A stretch of 64,000 nucleotides of DNA. Origin: Emydura subglobosa. Its lineage: Eukaryota > Chordata > Testudines > Chelidae. Position 1 is the stretch's first letter. Every line of letters begins with the position of its first letter. Positions 31,441-43,582 of the stretch are shown piece after piece. A model generated the notes under the pieces. The model ran no database searches and had not been told where the DNA came from. It saw only the letters and a list, made by a program, of their open reading frames with translations. The stretch lies in the NCBI GenBank assembly GCA_007922225.1, contig ML680053.1:5262164-5326163 (forward strand), read 5' to 3'. The position numbers and the translations under genes were made by a program.

Positions 31441-32095
31441 CCCCTCATGCTTAACCGTTTCTGCCCCTTTCCCTCCAATCCATTACTGTTCCAGCTCTGC
31501 TTCTTCCCCACCCACAGCTCCTCATCCCCGTCTCATTCTCTTCATCTAGCTAGTCCCAGTTTCCACTCCTCAGGCTTCTCATCCCATCCCAATCTCCTTG
31601 CTCAGCAAATCCTATTCTCACACTCCTAGACTCCCCACCCCAGTCTCCCCAGGTTCAGTCCAAGTCTCCACAGTGTTCCCAGTTTCCTTGCCTATCCAAT
31701 CCTAGTCCTCTGCTCACTCACTGGCTCCTTGTCCACAGCTTCTTTGCCCAGACAATCCAAGTTCTCCCCCTACCACTCCCCAGATCCATCTCTCCTCCTT
31801 CCTGGCCTCCAGTCACCCACCCCATCCATGTTCTTCATCCCCTCTGGTTCCCAGGCCCCATGAGATTCTGGTCCAATCTCAGTATCCCTACTTCACCCAG
31901 CCAGTCCCATTTGTCCCGCCACACTACGGATCCTCATCAGATCTGTCTCCATTCTCCCTCTCAAACTCCTTCCTCTCCATCCAATTGGGGTTCCCAGTCT
32001 CAGTTTCCTTGCCAGGCCAGTCTCACTCTTCCCACTAAGCTCCTCATCCAATTTCAGTTTTCCCCCACTCCACTAGCTTCTTTTAGCTGCTGATA
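31430..32095. repeat. Pyrimidine-rich degenerate tandem tract
   Basis: About 650 bases of strand-asymmetric C/T-rich sequence are built from loosely repeated words: ctcctcatcc, agtctccttgc, cagccaatccc-like and ccagtttcc. The spacing is roughly 50-65 bp. Open frames inside it are serine/proline-rich artefacts of composition. Confidence 0.55.
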
Positions 32096-32099
32096 TCTA

Positions 32100-34380
32100 A
32101 GAAGTCTTACTGAGTTTGTGTGAGTTTTTCAGAGACTTATAAGTTGGCCAAATTTGGTGGATTTTCACAGGATCAGAAGCACATCCTTCACACGGAGGCC
32201 ATCCTCTGCCCACATTTCAAGTTTTTGCTCTAAATCATGGGGGCTCTAGAGCTTTTTCAAATAAAAGGTTGCCAGTTTTGTTTTGTTTTTTAAACAATGC
32301 AAAACATTTCCCCCCTAGTCTCATTCTTGGCAATGGCTGGACCATTTTGACTGAAGTTTTCTAAAAGCATTCAGGCAACCTTAGTACTAGATGGTGCCTC
32401 TAGCTCTATCTATAATAAATAAAACTAATAGGTGCTAATAACCAGTCTAGGTCCTATTACACAAGTACCAAAACAAACTACCACAACTCTGGCATTGTCA
32501 GTCTCAGTAGAGGCCAAGGATTCAACAGACCAAGGAGTCTCTACTCTCTCTACTACAGACATGGTACTTGCAGATTAGAAGTGTGTCACATTGCAGTGGA
32601 AGTTTGCTATGATTTCTTAAATTCATGCATTAGATATTTAGATTAAATTTTAGATTACTGTAGACTCATAAGGGAAGGGATCATGTTTTCATGTGTTTAA
32701 ACAGTGCTAAGCAAATGTGGCTCTGACATGACTAATAATATTCAATGACACTATCCTCTAGATTACTGAAAAGTTGAATTTGATTCAATTAAATGAGTCC
32801 AGCAGGATACCAAAGAGCAAAGGATAGTCCCTTTTTCTTCAGTCTTCTTTTGGCAGGAATCAACAGCATTTGTCTTCTGAGTGGCAGTTGAGTGAGTCAC
32901 TTCTTTAGCTAATTTCAAGGCTTTTTCTTTGTCTTTGAATATTAAGTACTCTATTAGCCCTGTTCTTGGTGGTTCATCAGTGTAAGATTATGGAAATGGG
33001 CTGCAATGAGCTCTTTCTATCTCAAAATAGACTCAAAGTCCTGTGTCACAGAGATTTTCTTGATAAAGTTATTTATGAAAGAAAGCATATCTCCTACTTC
33101 CTGTACTTCAAGGAGACATACTAATCAGATTCAGTCTTTTTGTTCTGTCTTTCAGGTCTTGCACATTTTCCTGGATCCTAGCTATCGTTGATTTTTCATT
33201 ATTTGAGCTTGGGATGCAGATTCTGTCTTTACTGCATCCAAACAGGCATTCCAGCTTTGAAAGCCTCTCTTGGAAGTCCTCCATGCCAGTTAATGTAACT
33301 TACTGTTTTATGAACACAAGTCAACTGCTCTGCATAGAGATTTATACCTTTCTGCATTTGTTTTCAAATTGTTTTTGTGTTGCAGCTTCAGGATTTCCTA
33401 TGCAGACCTTGTTGTCTACCTGGTACTGGGACAAACTGTAAGGGGCCAATTCCACATCAGAGCAGTCTGGTGAATTCTGAAAAAAAATAGGTAATTTGAC
33501 TTTTGTTTTTCCTCCAAGTCTGGTTCCCGGGCTTCTTAAAAGTTGCCATATTTTTGGGGAAGAGAATGGTAGGCATTAAAATCAATCTTCTGATGGATTT
33601 CTGATCCTGATCAGCAAAACTACTGAGCTGTCAGCCCTGTGTGAGCTTGGGTAACCTCGCAATCAGTGCACTGTTTTCATATCCTTTGCTTGCAATCTTT
33701 CCTGCACTGTGTGTGATTTTTGCTATAAATGCATAGCAAGGCAATGCTGCCATATAAAGGCAGTAAGAGAGATGTGATTGTATAAGTAGTACAGCTATTT
33801 GTTGCTACTGTCATTTTTCCCACTGAATTTCCTAAAGTCCTACCTAAGTTTGGATTGTTCAGGGGTAGCATAACCAGTGGGGAGGAAAAGGTGTTGGTAC
33901 TTTTTAAACTCCTCACACATTTCCAACCTGAAATGATCAGCAATGAAATAGTTGATCTTGACATTTACATTGTCATCTCTAAGGCTTCAGCAACAACCAC
34001 CAATCAGAAGAAAGAGGACAATTCACACACCCCTCGGTTTTCTTCTGACAGAGTGAAAAAAATACCTCTGAATCACATACAGACAGTTTTCTTTGAAATC
34101 ATAAGGGTTAGACATTGGTTTTTCTTAAAATGAAAGCTTGCATTCTGCAGAAAATAATGGTACCAAAGGTAACATGCTAATCATGCCACCCAGAATTGAT
34201 TGAATCTGACCCCACTCATATCATTAGTTTGTTTTTATTATTTATATTTCATTACCCCCACACTCCCCGCGCAAAAGTAAAGGAAGCATTAAAAAAAACT
34301 AAAAAAGTAAAGGAATGGGAAGGGAGGTGGAAAGGCAGGGGAAAGGAGAATGATCTCTCTGTTTCTCTCTGCTAAGAATG
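32100..34380. other. Mostly unassigned DNA; weak L1 ORF1-like trace
   Basis: At 32820-33010 on the minus strand a readable piece, FKDKEKALKLAKEVTHSTAT, resembles the C-terminal part of L1 ORF1, but the surroundings are too degraded to confirm it. No other gene is seen. Confidence 0.3.
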
Positions 34381-34389
34381 AATCCTAGA

Positions 34390-35460
34390 TCAAATCTTTT
34401 CAAATTTCACTGAGGTTCCTCTTCTCCTAAATGTTACCTGCTGCTTAACGACCAGGTCAGCCAAGTTGCTGTGCCAAGCTTCTATCCTTAGAGGCAGCCT
34501 GTTCTTCCCTGTAAGCAATGTGTGTCATTTGGCTATAAGCGCCACTCTAGAGAGCCGAGCTTTCTGTAAGTTGGAGAATTTCCAAGATGATGGGATATAT
34601 CCCAAAACACAGTTCTAGGAAGTAACTTTTAAGGAAGTATCTATTATTATATTAATCCTCCTGCCTGCTTCTATCTAAAAAGATTGTATCCTGGGACAAT
34701 CCCAGAATATATGAGCCAGCATGGCTCCAGGAGATCCACATCTCCAGCAGCAGTCTATTTTGGGAAGATCCATGCAATGTGGGTACCAATGTGAATATAT
34801 AACTTTTTGCTGAAGCATCCTTAATCACAGATCAATAGTAGAGTAGAGTTTTTAATGTTTTGCAAGGCAGTTCTGTGTTGACCAGAGTTAAAAAAATATA
34901 CACAAATCTTTGTTCCAAGCCTGGTGAGGCAGTCTAATTTAAGGAGGGTCTTTTAGGCCGGTAAATCAGCTCACCATGTGAACCTATGGCGCTCTCTCCA
35001 CATAAACAATTCTGAGTCTCTGGTGCTCCAAGCACATCAGGACCAAATATGTCCTTCAAGAGATGCTTAAGCTGCATGTAACACCATACAGCTGGACCTG
35101 GTAGGTTGTATTGTTGAAGTGTTTAGAATGGCAGAACCTGATCCTCTGAGATCAGTTGAGAGACCCAATTAAAAACTTTTATCCATCCACTCTCTCCATG
35201 TTAATGATTTCTTTTAGATTTTCAACAATGGGTTGCCCCAAAGTACAGCATCAATATGTGAGAAGGGATGGAATTTAAATTTTGTAGCCAAACTGACCCA
35301 TATTTCTATGCTAGCCAATATTGTAGGGGACATTTTAGGATCAAAATGGTAATAGACAGAACCCAGTATTCCTGACAATGTGAGGGGATGGACCAATTCC
35401 CATTCCACCTACCCCAAGTTGGGGAAGTAGAACCATCCAGATATGACTGGAAGTTGTAAT
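34390..35460 (-). mobile_element. L1-type LINE fragment, ORF2 C-terminal part (degraded)
   Basis: The minus strand reads, from right to left, HPLTLSGILGSVYYHFDPK, WVSLATKFKFHPFS, AVLWGNPLLKI (35408-35214). Further on comes CWRCGSPGAMLAHIFWDC at about 34755-34700. The latter is the cysteine/histidine knuckle (C-x2-C...H-x4-C) near the end of L1 ORF2. Many stops are present. L1 is the minority LINE here next to CR1. Confidence 0.75.
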
Positions 35461-36555
35461 TTACTCAAAGTAGCTTTTGGCCTCTTACTCCCCCCCTAAA
35501 GAAATATTTTTTTAAATTTAGTTAATTTTCCTAAAATAAAACAGTAATAGGAGACTATCTTTTCATTATTGAATGACAACATGGTACTTCAGTTTCCAGG
35601 CGGTCAACATGGCTCCTTTTCGTCAGCACTATGTTCACATGATTTTTTTTTTTAAAGCATACATCTAAGAACTATTGAGAAGTGGCAAATGAAGGAGTAA
35701 TACAAAGCACACACAAATATTTGGTGTCTAAACTATTAGCTCACAAGCACCCTTGTAACACCTGTCTTTGAAGCTGATATATAACATCCTACTATTGTAA
35801 GCAAGTCTCTCAATAGCAGAGGGCCATCACTTGGCCCCACTGAAACTTTCAAAACTTATTTATTCAATCAGAGCATGACTGGGTTCAGAGTCTCCAAAAC
35901 TCACAGCTATCCCAACACTCACTCTTAAGACCCCAAACACTCAAATAGCAACATCTGGAAAAGAAAGTCATCTGAGAAGACCTTACCCGCCCAAGCTGCT
36001 CATATAGTGTTTGACAACCTTCAGCACCAGCTTCCAATTTTATAATACTCTGTTTATAAATAACATGGAGGGGTGAAGAAGTATTTGCAGGGATATTTAT
36101 TTTGTAGTGACAAGTATTTGCAGGGACAGGACATTCAAGGCCAATTTTATAATTGTTTGCTTTGCTCTGATCTTGTGTTTAAAACACAAGCTTGAGAGTC
36201 AGGGAATCTGGACACTACTCCACTTTTCTGGATGGTAAGCCACAGCTTTCCTTTCTGATCTTGGGCAAGTCACTTAACACTTGGCACCAAGGGATCCCTT
36301 GGTCACAGCAAGGTTAAACAGCATAGGACGTGCACAGAGTTTTACAAGAATCTCTTAGGTCAGATATTTGCATTATAGTCCACCAAAGCGTGGCATGTGA
36401 GGTCTCTACTGAGAGCCAGTAGCCCACTGGTCATCATAATCATTGTGAAATGTACATCTGAATAATACTTAAGATGTGTCTTAAGAGAGACAGACTATTG
36501 GTTTGACGCGGTATGGCTGTTCTTATGTTCACCACACAGAAGAGTAGATAGCCTT
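35461..36555. other. Unassigned DNA
   Basis: No supported feature. Around 36180-36260 a stretch resembling common MIR-like text (gatcttgggcaagtcactta) is seen. Confidence 0.35.
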
Positions 36556-36559
36556 TGAG

Positions 36560-37470
36560 AAGGGAAAGTTCTACAGCCATACTGTGTCAGACCAATGGTC
36601 CATCTAGCCTAGTATCCTGTCTACTGACAGTAGCCTGTGCCAGATCTTGCTTCAGAGGGACTGAACAGAACAGGGCAATTTCAAGTGATCTATCCCATTT
36701 TCCAGTCCCAGCTTCTGGTAGTTGGAGGTTTAGGGACACCTGATGCATTGGATTGCATCCCTGACTACCTTGGATAAAAGCCATTGATAGACCTATCCTC
36801 CTTTAATTTACTTTTGGCCTTCACAACATTTCAAAATGAGTTCCATAGGTTGACTGTGTTAAGTGAAGTACTTCCTTTTGTTTGTTTTAAACCTGCTGCC
36901 TATTAATTTCCTTGGGTGATCCCTAGTTCTTGTTATGTAAAGTGGTAAATAATACTTCCTTATTCACTTTCTGCACACCATTCATGATTTTATAGACTGT
37001 CATCTCTTTTCTAAGATGAACAGTCCCAGTCTTTTTCATTTCTGCTTGGATAGAAGCGGTTCCATATTCCTAATAATTTTTGTTGCCTTCTCTGTGTACC
37101 TTTCCAATTTAATATATCTTTTTTTGAAATGGGGTGACCAGAACTTCATGCAGGATTCAAGCTGTATTTATATAGTGGCATTATGATATTTTCTGTCTTT
37201 TATCTATCCCTTTCCAAATGGTTCCTAACATTTGGTTCACTTTTTTGACTGCCACTGCACTTTGAGTTGATGTTTTGAGAGAACCAAGATCTTTCTTCAG
37301 TGACAACGGCTAATTTAGATCCCATCATTTTGTACATATATATAGTTGGGTTATGTTTTCCCATGTGCTTTGAGTGGTGAGAATTGCTGTTCCAGATTTC
37401 TCTGGATCCCTCTTAGAACGTGATCAAGTTTTCAATGCCCTGTACTGCTTCATTACCTGTCCCTAAGTTC
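36560..37470 (-). repeat. CR1 LINE fragment, minus orientation
   Basis: The plus strand carries the reverse complement of a CR1 3' part: actgtgtcagaccaatggtc, catctagcctagtatcctg, ataaaagccattgatagacc. Degraded coding text follows (actttctgcacaccattc, gatgaacagtcccagtc). It is too diverged for an open frame. Confidence 0.75.
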
Positions 37471-37622
37471 TTGGCTGTTGAAAATCAGATATGGCTTCTG
37501 AACCTGTCACATGAATTATAGCCTTCATATCATAATTCTGCCATTGTATGTGTTCAATGGCTCATTTATATGATCTGATTGTTATAAACAGTTTAAAAAT
37601 CAACTAATTCTTTGAAGTCAAT

Positions 37623-38252
37623 TGTAACAAGGTGCTGCCTTACTGCTCTGGTGCCTCCTAGTGACCCATCTGGAGATTGGCTCACCATATGGTCTGACAC
37701 CCCTTTCTGTGGTTATTCAGCCTGTCATCTCACTCTGTAGTCTCATTCACACTTCCTCATAGCTTAGTCCTCCAGACCAGTCACAATGAAGTTTCCCCCC
37801 CTTCCAGGGTATTATCAAAGTCACCTTCCAAATTGTTCCCAATAGGCTCCAAATAGGCTGCCCCTTGCATGCCACTCCTATAGTGGCTTGCAGGAGAACC
37901 CAGGCCCATCCTCTACACTGGTTTCCAATCCAGGGCCTTTTGACCCAGCAGCTCAAGTCTTTATTCTCTCAGCTCTTACTATTCCTTCCCTGGACAACTT
38001 CCTACACTGCCTATTACAGGCTCCTACTCTCTCCTCCCACCTCTCCACCCACACTTATCAGAGAGTGTGATTGCAGACTTCCTCAGCCCTCCTCTCTCTT
38101 GCCAGCTCCCTTGCTTTATAGAAGCCCCATTTGTTTCTGCCTAGGTGTGCTTCACCCCCAATTAAGCTTCATTGCAGCCTAGTGCCTCTCCAGGTGCAGC
38201 CTGTGGCTAATTAACCTCTCCAGGTCTAGAGTGGAGGGAATGCTCCATCACA
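37623..38252 (-). repeat. Solo LTR, minus orientation (Gypsy-like)
   Basis: The block starts tgtaacaaggtgctgcc and ends gctccatcaca on the plus strand. It is flanked by tcaat (37618-37622) and tcact (38253-38257), a 4/5 duplication. Read on the minus strand it begins TGTGATGGAGC, has a TATAAAGC box about 135 bases in, and ends GCACCTTGTTACA. Its terminal word tgtaacaaggtgct is shared with the LTR at 20053, there in the opposite sense. No coding region is present. Confidence 0.6.
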
Positions 38253-38259
38253 TCACTAA

Positions 38260-39255
38260 AATTATGTCAGGTTTTGATTTTGCATCTTTGTTCTTCCAAA
38301 AATGTTATTTAAGGCAGCAACATATTCCAGTAGTCTGCATATTTGTCCATGCAAAGATATTAACACAATAGACTAAGAAACAAAAGACTGGATCTAAATT
38401 AATACATTGGTTGAGTGTATGTGATCATATCTTAGTCTAGTGTCTGGGCTCAGAGACTATAAGAGCCTGCTAATTTCTCACAGCTAAAAGAGTTCAAGTA
38501 GTAAAAGCCTGTGTTTTTGGTACTGATGATCCAAAGTCCCATCCTCACTGAGGACCATGGTTTCTGTATGTATGTGGCCACAGCTTGTTACACAAACACC
38601 TCAATTCATTCTTTAATTGGATTTATAAAAACAAATAATAAAAAAAAAACCGAACACCTGTCAGGCTTTAGGCACCCATTAGAATTGTTTACAAACACAA
38701 ATCAGACAAACTTTATGATTTGGGCCTCTCTAGAAAATATGTAATCTTTTCCAACAGAGATAGCAATGCAAATTAAAGCTGCAAAAAGAATCTATATTAC
38801 AATTAAAATTGTCAACTGATGGCCTTAAGCTTACCTTTTAGAGAACTATGACTTCTCTATCCTTTCTTCATGTAGTCATATGAGCATATAATGAAAAATT
38901 CCATGCTGACATGTCAAGCAAGCTGCAAATAAAAGGAATGAATGACAATCCATATGTAAGCAAACTACATCTTTTCATGTTTTTATATTATATTTTTAGG
39001 GCTGCTTATAACCACAAATAACTGCCTGGGGCTCTGGATTTTGAGGGGACCACATAGATTTACAACTCAGGAGCCAGTCCAATCTTCCCCTTCTCTGGCA
39101 ACTTGACGGTGTGAGGAAACTCACTGGCTAATCTCACCCATAGCAGGACCATAAGAGTGTAAGGCAACTCAATGACTAACTTTCCAAATTGCCTTTTATG
39201 ACAACTTAGGACACCATAAACAATAAGGCTACCCCTTGCTTCCTCCACCATTTGT
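38260..39255. other. Unassigned DNA
   Basis: No gene or repeat family is recognised. Confidence 0.3.
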
Positions 39256-39261
39256 CTGTCT

Positions 39262-40760
39262 TAGTATCATAAAAGAAGGGATCTCAATAGGTCATCTAGT
39301 CCAGTCCCTTGCACTCAAGGAAGAACTACATAATAACTAGACCATTTCTGACAGGTGTTTATCTAACCTGTTCTTAAAAACTTCTAGTGACAGAAATTCC
39401 ACAACCTCTATAGGCAATTCATTCCAGTACTTAACTACCCTGACAGTTAGGAAGCTCAACCTAAACTTCCATTGCTGAAATTTACACCCATTGCTTTTTG
39501 TTCTATCCTCAGAGGTTAAGAGAACTATTTTTCACCCTCCTGTTTTATGTATTTGAAAACATTATGTCCTCCCTCAGTCTTCTCTTTCCCAAACTAAACC
39601 AGCCCAGTTTTTTCAAATTTTTCTCATAGGTTATGTTTTCTAGATCTTTAATCATTTTTGTTGCTCTCCTCTGGACTTTCTCCAATTTGTCCACATCTTC
39701 CTTGAAATGTGGCACGCAGAACTGGACACAATACTTCAGTTGAGGCTTTATCAGTGTGGAGTAGACCTGGTTTACATTACAGAGTTAGGTCGGCGTAAGA
39801 TAGTTTACATCAACTTAACTATGTAAGTGTCTACATTAGATTTTCGATCCTGTCGACATAACTGCCCCGCTGCACCAAATTAATAACTCCACCTCCACAA
39901 AAGGCATAGAGTCAATCCTGATGTACTTAGGTTGATGCAGTGTCAGCATAGACACTATGTTGCTTACATCGACTGTTACTGGCTTTCAGAAGCTGTCTAA
40001 CAATGCCACACACTGACAGGACAGTTGGTACAAGCACTCCTGATGAGGACTCACACCACCAACACAAGAAATGTCAAGTGGACAGGCAAAAACAATTTAA
40101 TTACTCCAGTGGCTGTATGGTGACATAATTTAGGTCAACATAATTTCATAGTGTAGACATGCCCATAGGGTGGAAGAATTACTTCTGGTGTCTTGTTTAC
40201 AACACTCCTATTGATACATTCCAGAATGATTAATTTTTTGCAACAATGTTACACTGCTGACATATTTAGTTTGTGATCCACTATAATCCCCAGATCCCTT
40301 TCTGCAGTAGTACTTCCTAGGCAGTCATTTCCCATTTTATGTGTACAATTGATTGTTCTTAAGTGGAGTACTTTGCATTTGTCCATATGAAATTTCATCC
40401 TATTTACTGCAGACCATTTCTCCAGATCATTCTGAATATTAATCCTGTCCTCTAAAGCACTTGCAACCCCTCACAGCTTGGTATCATCCACAAACTTTAA
40501 GTGTACTCTCTATGCCATTATCTAAATCATTTATGAAGATATTGAACACAACCAGTCCCAGGTCCGAACACTGCAGGACCCCACTCGATATGCACTTCCA
40601 GCCTGACTCTGAACAGCTGATAACTACTCTCTGTAAATGGTTTTCCAATCAGTTAGACAGCCACCTTATAGTAGCTCCATCTAGGCTATATTTCCTTTAT
40701 TTGTTTATGAGAAGGTCATGTGAGACAGTATCAAAAGCCTTACAAAAAATCAAGATAAAG
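39262..40760 (-). repeat. CR1 LINE, minus orientation, interrupted by a Harbinger derivative
   Basis: The plus strand shows the complement of a CR1 3' UTR and ORF2 end: gggatctcaataggtcatct, gaaattccacaacctctata, ttgctctcctctggactttc. After the insertion (39764-40164) it continues with atcccctttctgcagtag-like text and RT-derived text (gtatcatccacaaactttaa). There are stops in all frames. Confidence 0.8.
39764..40164. mobile_element. Non-autonomous Harbinger derivative (about 400 bp) nested in CR1
   Basis: It starts gacctggtttacat and ends catagtgtagacatgccc. Its left about 230 bp resembles the left end of the Harbinger at 54839 (gagttaggtcggcg, cttacatcgac, aactccacctcc-like text). Its right about 150 bp resembles that element's right end (caccaacacaagaa, taggtcaacataa). 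It is therefore likely an internally deleted form of that family. Flanks are gta and ata, a 2/3 match. Confidence 0.75.
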
Positions 40761-40860
40761 TATTGTCTATGTAGTATAGTGCCTGCCCTGATGATCTTCT
40801 CTCTCTTACTATATGTAGTATGTACAGTGCCTAGTATAATGGGGCCCAAGCACTAGACAA

Positions 40861-42270
40861 TATTGTAATACAAATAAATAATTAATACCTGAAGTAAAGA
40901 CAAATGGAAGAAGGCATATTTTCTAAGGGGGGGGATGATTTATAATGCATATTTGAATGCATAATAAGCTACATGTGCAGAAACAGGTGTGTAAAATTGT
41001 GACCAAGGCTAAAATGTTGATCTTATATGTGCCTGTATGAGGCAATTGTTAACTTGTTAACTACATGGGTGTTTAGATCATATGAAGTGCTGCATTTTAT
41101 TTCTCTTTAGTTTGGTGTCCCTGTTTGTTTAATGTAAAGTAGCAGCATGTTTTAAACTCCTAGGAACCCTTATGTTCGCACTTGCTCCTAATTGGATGTC
41201 CCTTCACTCTAATGCAGAGTCTGCAGCAGCTAAAGAATATAGCTGCCTCTTTATTAATCAATATAGTAACAAGGAACTCGGTACTCTACTGGTTGCCAGG
41301 AAAGGCTACTGACTCACTTCAAATTTTCCTGAGGGCATATAAAGACTTTCATAATTTATGAACGATGTAACTGAGTGACTATTTCTCCTTCTGCACAAAT
41401 AATTGGCTGAGGCTGAACCCTTCACCCCTGCCGTTTTCTCCCCTCCCTCTTTTTACACTTGTCCCTGAGTCCTGTTTTTCTGTTTGTTCCTCTCCCTGCT
41501 AAATCAGTTAACAGAGCATTCATTCCTCCTTCTCAGAGTCATCCTGGCTTTGATCTTGTGAGATGTTGAGTGCCCGCCGCTCCTATTGACTACAAGACTT
41601 CTTAGGAACAAGCCCTCAGAAGCATTTCTTCTGGTGGTGCTGTGCTGATTTAGCACTGATAAGGATCAGCAAGAGAGGCGGTAAGGCACAGCAATTTGAG
41701 AGAAATGATTGTGTTCTGTTTACTCAGATGATTTTGCAACTTGGCTCTGAACATTACACTGACCTTAAGCTGAAAGTAAAGTTTTGGTTTGTTGGTGGAA
41801 GACAACATATTCATCAGAGTAGGCATTGCCTCTGCAAGAAATTTACTGTCTATAATTCTATATGAAATGTGTTCAGCAAATTGCAAGTCAGAAAGTAATT
41901 CTCGAAAGTTGTGAAAACATAATGTAATCTTTGCTGCCATCTTCTGGAAAACTATGTGTATATATGCCCAAGTATGCTGAACTCTGTCCTTTTCTACCCT
42001 TGTAGATACATGCTGTTTAGTACTAGCTCAGCTGCAACAATCACGGATAGCCACTGACAGCAGTGGTTCAGTTTCTTAGCACCAACAAGACCCTGGAACC
42101 CATATCTTATCTTTACTCACCACTCAGAAGCTGAGACAATGTGCTTTCTACCTTATGATCACAACTACAGAGTGATCTAGCAGTGAGATAATAAAAGTCC
42201 TATTCAAGGATGGAAAAACATATGACACCATAAGAAATGTTTCTTCTACATACATTCCAGAAATAAAAAT
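40861..42270. other. Unassigned DNA
   Basis: No supported gene. An open frame on the minus strand at 41650-41940 (96 aa) has no recognisable domain. Confidence 0.3.
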
Positions 42271-43582
42271 TGTAGGCCCAGTGTGACAAATCTGAGGAAC
42301 TGTCCCTGATTGAGGTGTCATTAGAGGAGGTTTTGGAACAAATTAATAATTAAACAGTAAAAAGTCACCAGGACCAGATGGTATCCACCCAAGGAACTCA
42401 GATGTGAAATTGCAGAACTGTGGTATGTAATCTATCATTTAAATTAGCTTCTGTACCAGATTTCTGGAGGATAGCTAATGTGACGCCAATTTTTTAAAAG
42501 AGGCTCCAGAGGTGATCCTGGCAATTATAAACTGGTAAGCCTAACTTCAGTACCAGGCAAATTGGTTGAAACTATAATAAAAAACAGAATTATCAGACAT
42601 AGATGAATACAATTTGTTGGGGAAGAGTCAAGATGGTTTTTGCAAAGGGAAAACATGCCTCACCAATCTAGTAGAATTCTTGGAGGGGTCAACAAGCATG
42701 TGGACGACAAGGGTGAATCAGTGGATATAGTGTACTTAGATTTTCAGAAAGCCTTGACAAGGTCCCTCACCAAAGGCTCTTAAGCAAAGTGACCTGTCAT
42801 GGGATAACAGGGAAGGTCGTCTCCTGGATCAGTAGCTGATTAAAATATAGGAAACAAAGGGTAGGAATAAATGGTCAGTTTTCAGAATGGAGAGCAGTAA
42901 ATGGTGGTGTCCCCCAGGGGTCTGTACTAGGACCAGCACTGTTCAACATATTGCTAAATGATCTGGGAAAAGCGATAAACAGTGAGGTGGCAAAATTTGC
43001 AGATGGTACAAAACTACCCAAGATAGTTAAGTCCAAAGCAGACTGCAAAGAGATACAAAGGAATCTCACAAAACTGAACGACTGGGCAACGAAATAGATG
43101 AAATTCAATGTTAATAAATGCAAAGTAATGCACATTGGAAAACATAATCCCAACTATACATATAAAATGATAGGGTTTAAATTAGCTGTTACCACTCGAG
43201 ATCTTGGAATCATTGTGGATAGTTTTCTAAAAAAACATCCACTCAATATGCAGAGTCAGTCAAAAAAAGCTAACAATGTTGGGAATCATTAGGAAATGGA
43301 TAGATAAGACAGAAAATATCATATTGCCTCTTTATAAATCCATGGTATGCCCACATCTTGAATACTGTGTGCAGATCTGGTCACCCCATCTCAAAAAAGA
43401 TGTATTGGAATTGGAAAAGGTGCAGAAAAGGGCAACTAAAATGATTAGGGGTATGGAAAAGCTTCCATATGAGGAGAGATTAATAAGACTGGGACTTTGC
43501 AGATTGGAAAAGAGATGATTGAGGGGGGATATGTAAGAGGTCTATAAAATCATGACTAGTGTGGAGAAAGTAAATAAGGAAG

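Noticed and set aside
31361..32093. Serine/proline-rich open frames
   Set aside because: They are a by-product of the pyrimidine-rich tract.
41650..41940. 96-aa open frame, minus strand
   Set aside because: No domain, no neighbouring signals, no recognisable repeat protein. Not supported as a gene.
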